The notes beneath the pieces were generated by a model. The model saw only the letters and a list, made by a program, of their open reading frames with translations, was not told where the DNA came from and searched no databases. DNA of 64,000 bases from the NCBI RefSeq assembly GCF_001940455.1, contig NZ_MKQR01000013.1:247654-311653 (forward strand). The letters are read 5' to 3'. The first letter of the stretch is position 1; each line of letters begins with the position of its first letter. Both the position numbers and the translations under genes were made by a program. This document shows positions 63,042-64,000 of the stretch, one piece after another. Origin of the DNA: Actinokineospora bangkokensis. GTDB lineage: Bacteria > Actinomycetota > Actinomycetes > Mycobacteriales > Pseudonocardiaceae.

Positions 63042-64000
63042 TCAGAGCGCGCTGAAGAACTCCATCTCGGCGATCGCCACGTCGGCGTTGCCCTCGGCCG
63101 GGTAGACGCTGATGACCTCGATCTTCACCGAGGACGCGGCCAGGCCGTTGGTGAGGGTGAACTCCTGGGCGTCCGGGGTGTCCTTGAGGATGATCGTGTC
63201 GGACTTCTCGTTGGAGTAGGACAGGTTCACGATCGACGCGCGGGGGTGCTTGGCGAAGTCGGCGCCCGCCCCGTTGTGCACCACGACCTTCACCAGCGCC
63301 TTCGTCCCGCCCAGGTCGGCGGAGGTGATCGGCTGCCGGTCCTCCGACCACGGCGCGGCCCAGTAGGTGTTGGAGAAGCTGTCGAACAGCAGCGCCGGGC
63401 CGTGCCCGGGCACCTCGCCGGACGCGGTCACCTTCGCGGGGCGCACCGGGTCGTAGGTCTTCTCCAGCGCGGTGTCCACCTTGGACCGCCAACCGTCCAC
63501 CGTGTCGACGATCCAGCTGCGCAGGGGTGGGTAGAAGCCCGCCACGAGGCTGAACGCGGTGATGCCGACGGCGATGACGACCCTGGCCTTGCGGCGCACC
63601 TCGAACACCCGGCGCTTGCCCTTGCCCGCGGTGGCCTTGGTGGGGCGCTTGTCCGCGCTGACGAGCTTGACACCCCGGCGCCGGAACAGCCGACGCCACC
63701 ACTTCGCGCGCACGACCTCGGCGGTGGTCAGCGCCTCGCCGCAGCGCAGGCAGAACTTGCGGGTGGGCCCGTTGACCTCGCCGCACTCGCCGCACACCAG
63801 GTCGCCCGCCACCGGCTTGCGCGACGGCTCGGCCAGCCGCTTCGGCGCGATCTTGGGCGCGGCCTCCTGGGGCAGCACCTCGGCGGGCTCGGCCTCGACC
63901 GGCTCCACCGGCACGACCAGCGCGCTGCCCGTCGGCTTCGGCAGCTCCTGCTGCGCGGGGGGCGGCGGGGGCGGGGGTGCGGCAGCCGCAGGCGGCGGGG
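63042..64000 (-). CDS. Zinc-ribbon, single-pass membrane protein with discoidin-like C-terminal domain (partial, 5' end outside window)
   Basis: The frame stays open to base 64000, so the start lies outside or near the edge; GTG at 63914 would give 290 residues, but the Pro/Ala-rich sequence upstream looks coding. A zinc ribbon with two CxxC pairs (CGECG and CLRCG) precedes a basic stretch, a membrane helix (VVIAVGITAFSLVAGFYPPL) and a ~140-residue beta-rich domain starting at FDSFSNTYWAAPW. That domain resembles the NADase-type glycan-binding/discoidin-like domain. Proteins of this layout occur next to contractile injection genes in actinobacteria, and the tail protein I gene follows after 12 bp. 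The role in assembly or anchoring is inferred. Confidence 0.8.
   Translation of the reverse strand, partial: PPPAAAAPPPPPPPAQQELPKPTGSALVVPVEPVEAEPAEVLPQEAAPKIAPKRLAEPSRKPVAGDLVCGECGEVNGPTRKFCLRCGEALTTAEVVRAKWWRRLFRRRGVKLVSADKRPTKATAGKGKRRVFEVRRKARVVIAVGITAFSLVAGFYPPLRSWIVDTVDGWRSKVDTALEKTYDPVRPAKVTASGEVPGHGPALLFDSFSNTYWAAPWSEDRQPITSADLGGTKALVKVVVHNGAGADFAKHPRASIVNLSYSNEKSDTIILKDTPDAQEFTLTNGLAASSVKIEVISVYPAEGNADVAIAEMEFFSAL

Overview
The window is very GC-rich DNA (roughly three quarters G+C by eye). It has dense operons, frequent GTG starts and ATGA/GTGA stop-start overlaps. Giant NRPS genes, LanM/LAL genes and IdeR/DmdR-type iron boxes point to a filamentous actinomycete. A Pseudonocardiales host (Saccharothrix/Actinosynnema/Actinokineospora-like) is my guess, not proven. 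Most of the window is secondary metabolism. On the right it passes into ordinary chromosomal genes, and the last two genes look like the edge of a contractile injection system (eCIS) locus.

Region A (1-28.7 kb) is an NRPS cluster read mostly leftward. A nine-gene operon (28266 down to 15593) encodes a one-module NRPS, an EctB-like aminotransferase lacking its PLP lysine, a carbamoyltransferase, a LanB-type tRNA-dependent enzyme, a stand-alone A domain, a 60-residue remnant of an A-domain tail, a PLP ammonia-lyase-like enzyme, a free carrier protein and a second LanB-type enzyme. A second leftward operon (14368 to the window edge) encodes a SbnA/VioB-type diaminopropionate enzyme and two bimodular NRPSs, the last with a Cys-type thioesterase. 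Divergent genes encode a SyrP-like Fe(II)/2-oxoglutarate oxygenase and an MbtH protein. Read colinearly, the A-domain pockets suggest Gly-like, Gln-like, an unusual acidic (cation-binding) pocket, Ser, then Val-like. SbnA plus the carbamoyltransferase recall the VioB/VioL route to beta-ureidoalanine, a Gln analogue. The stand-alone A/PCP/LanB set may build the starter unit. This is the strongest candidate for an undescribed system.

Region B (28.9-36.6 kb) is a small regulatory/RiPP island: a LuxR-type regulator with a degenerate receiver, a class II lanthipeptide synthetase (LanM), a 74-residue precursor ending in TTCCPPPAS, a large LAL regulator and a TspO-like membrane protein. Between 36.7 and 37.05 kb there are about three tandem copies of a ~63-bp repeat running into a 143-bp imperfect hairpin.

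Region C (37.1-57.05 kb) is a siderophore locus. A four-module NRPS of 5,166 residues has one A-domain pocket reading DMENLGLINK, the published code for delta-N-hydroxyornithine, and ends in a shortened, catalytically broken C domain. Its MbtH protein, a siderophore-binding lipoprotein, two FecCD permeases and an ATPase accompany it. Two iron boxes lie in the divergent promoter between the lipoprotein/NRPS operon and the permease operon.

Region D (57.1-64 kb) holds a small multidrug resistance exporter under a guanidine-III riboswitch, a hypothetical protein, a TetR/TetX-like monooxygenase pair with a palindromic operator, two membrane proteins, and two eCIS-type genes (tail protein I and a zinc-ribbon/discoidin-like membrane protein, cut by the window end).
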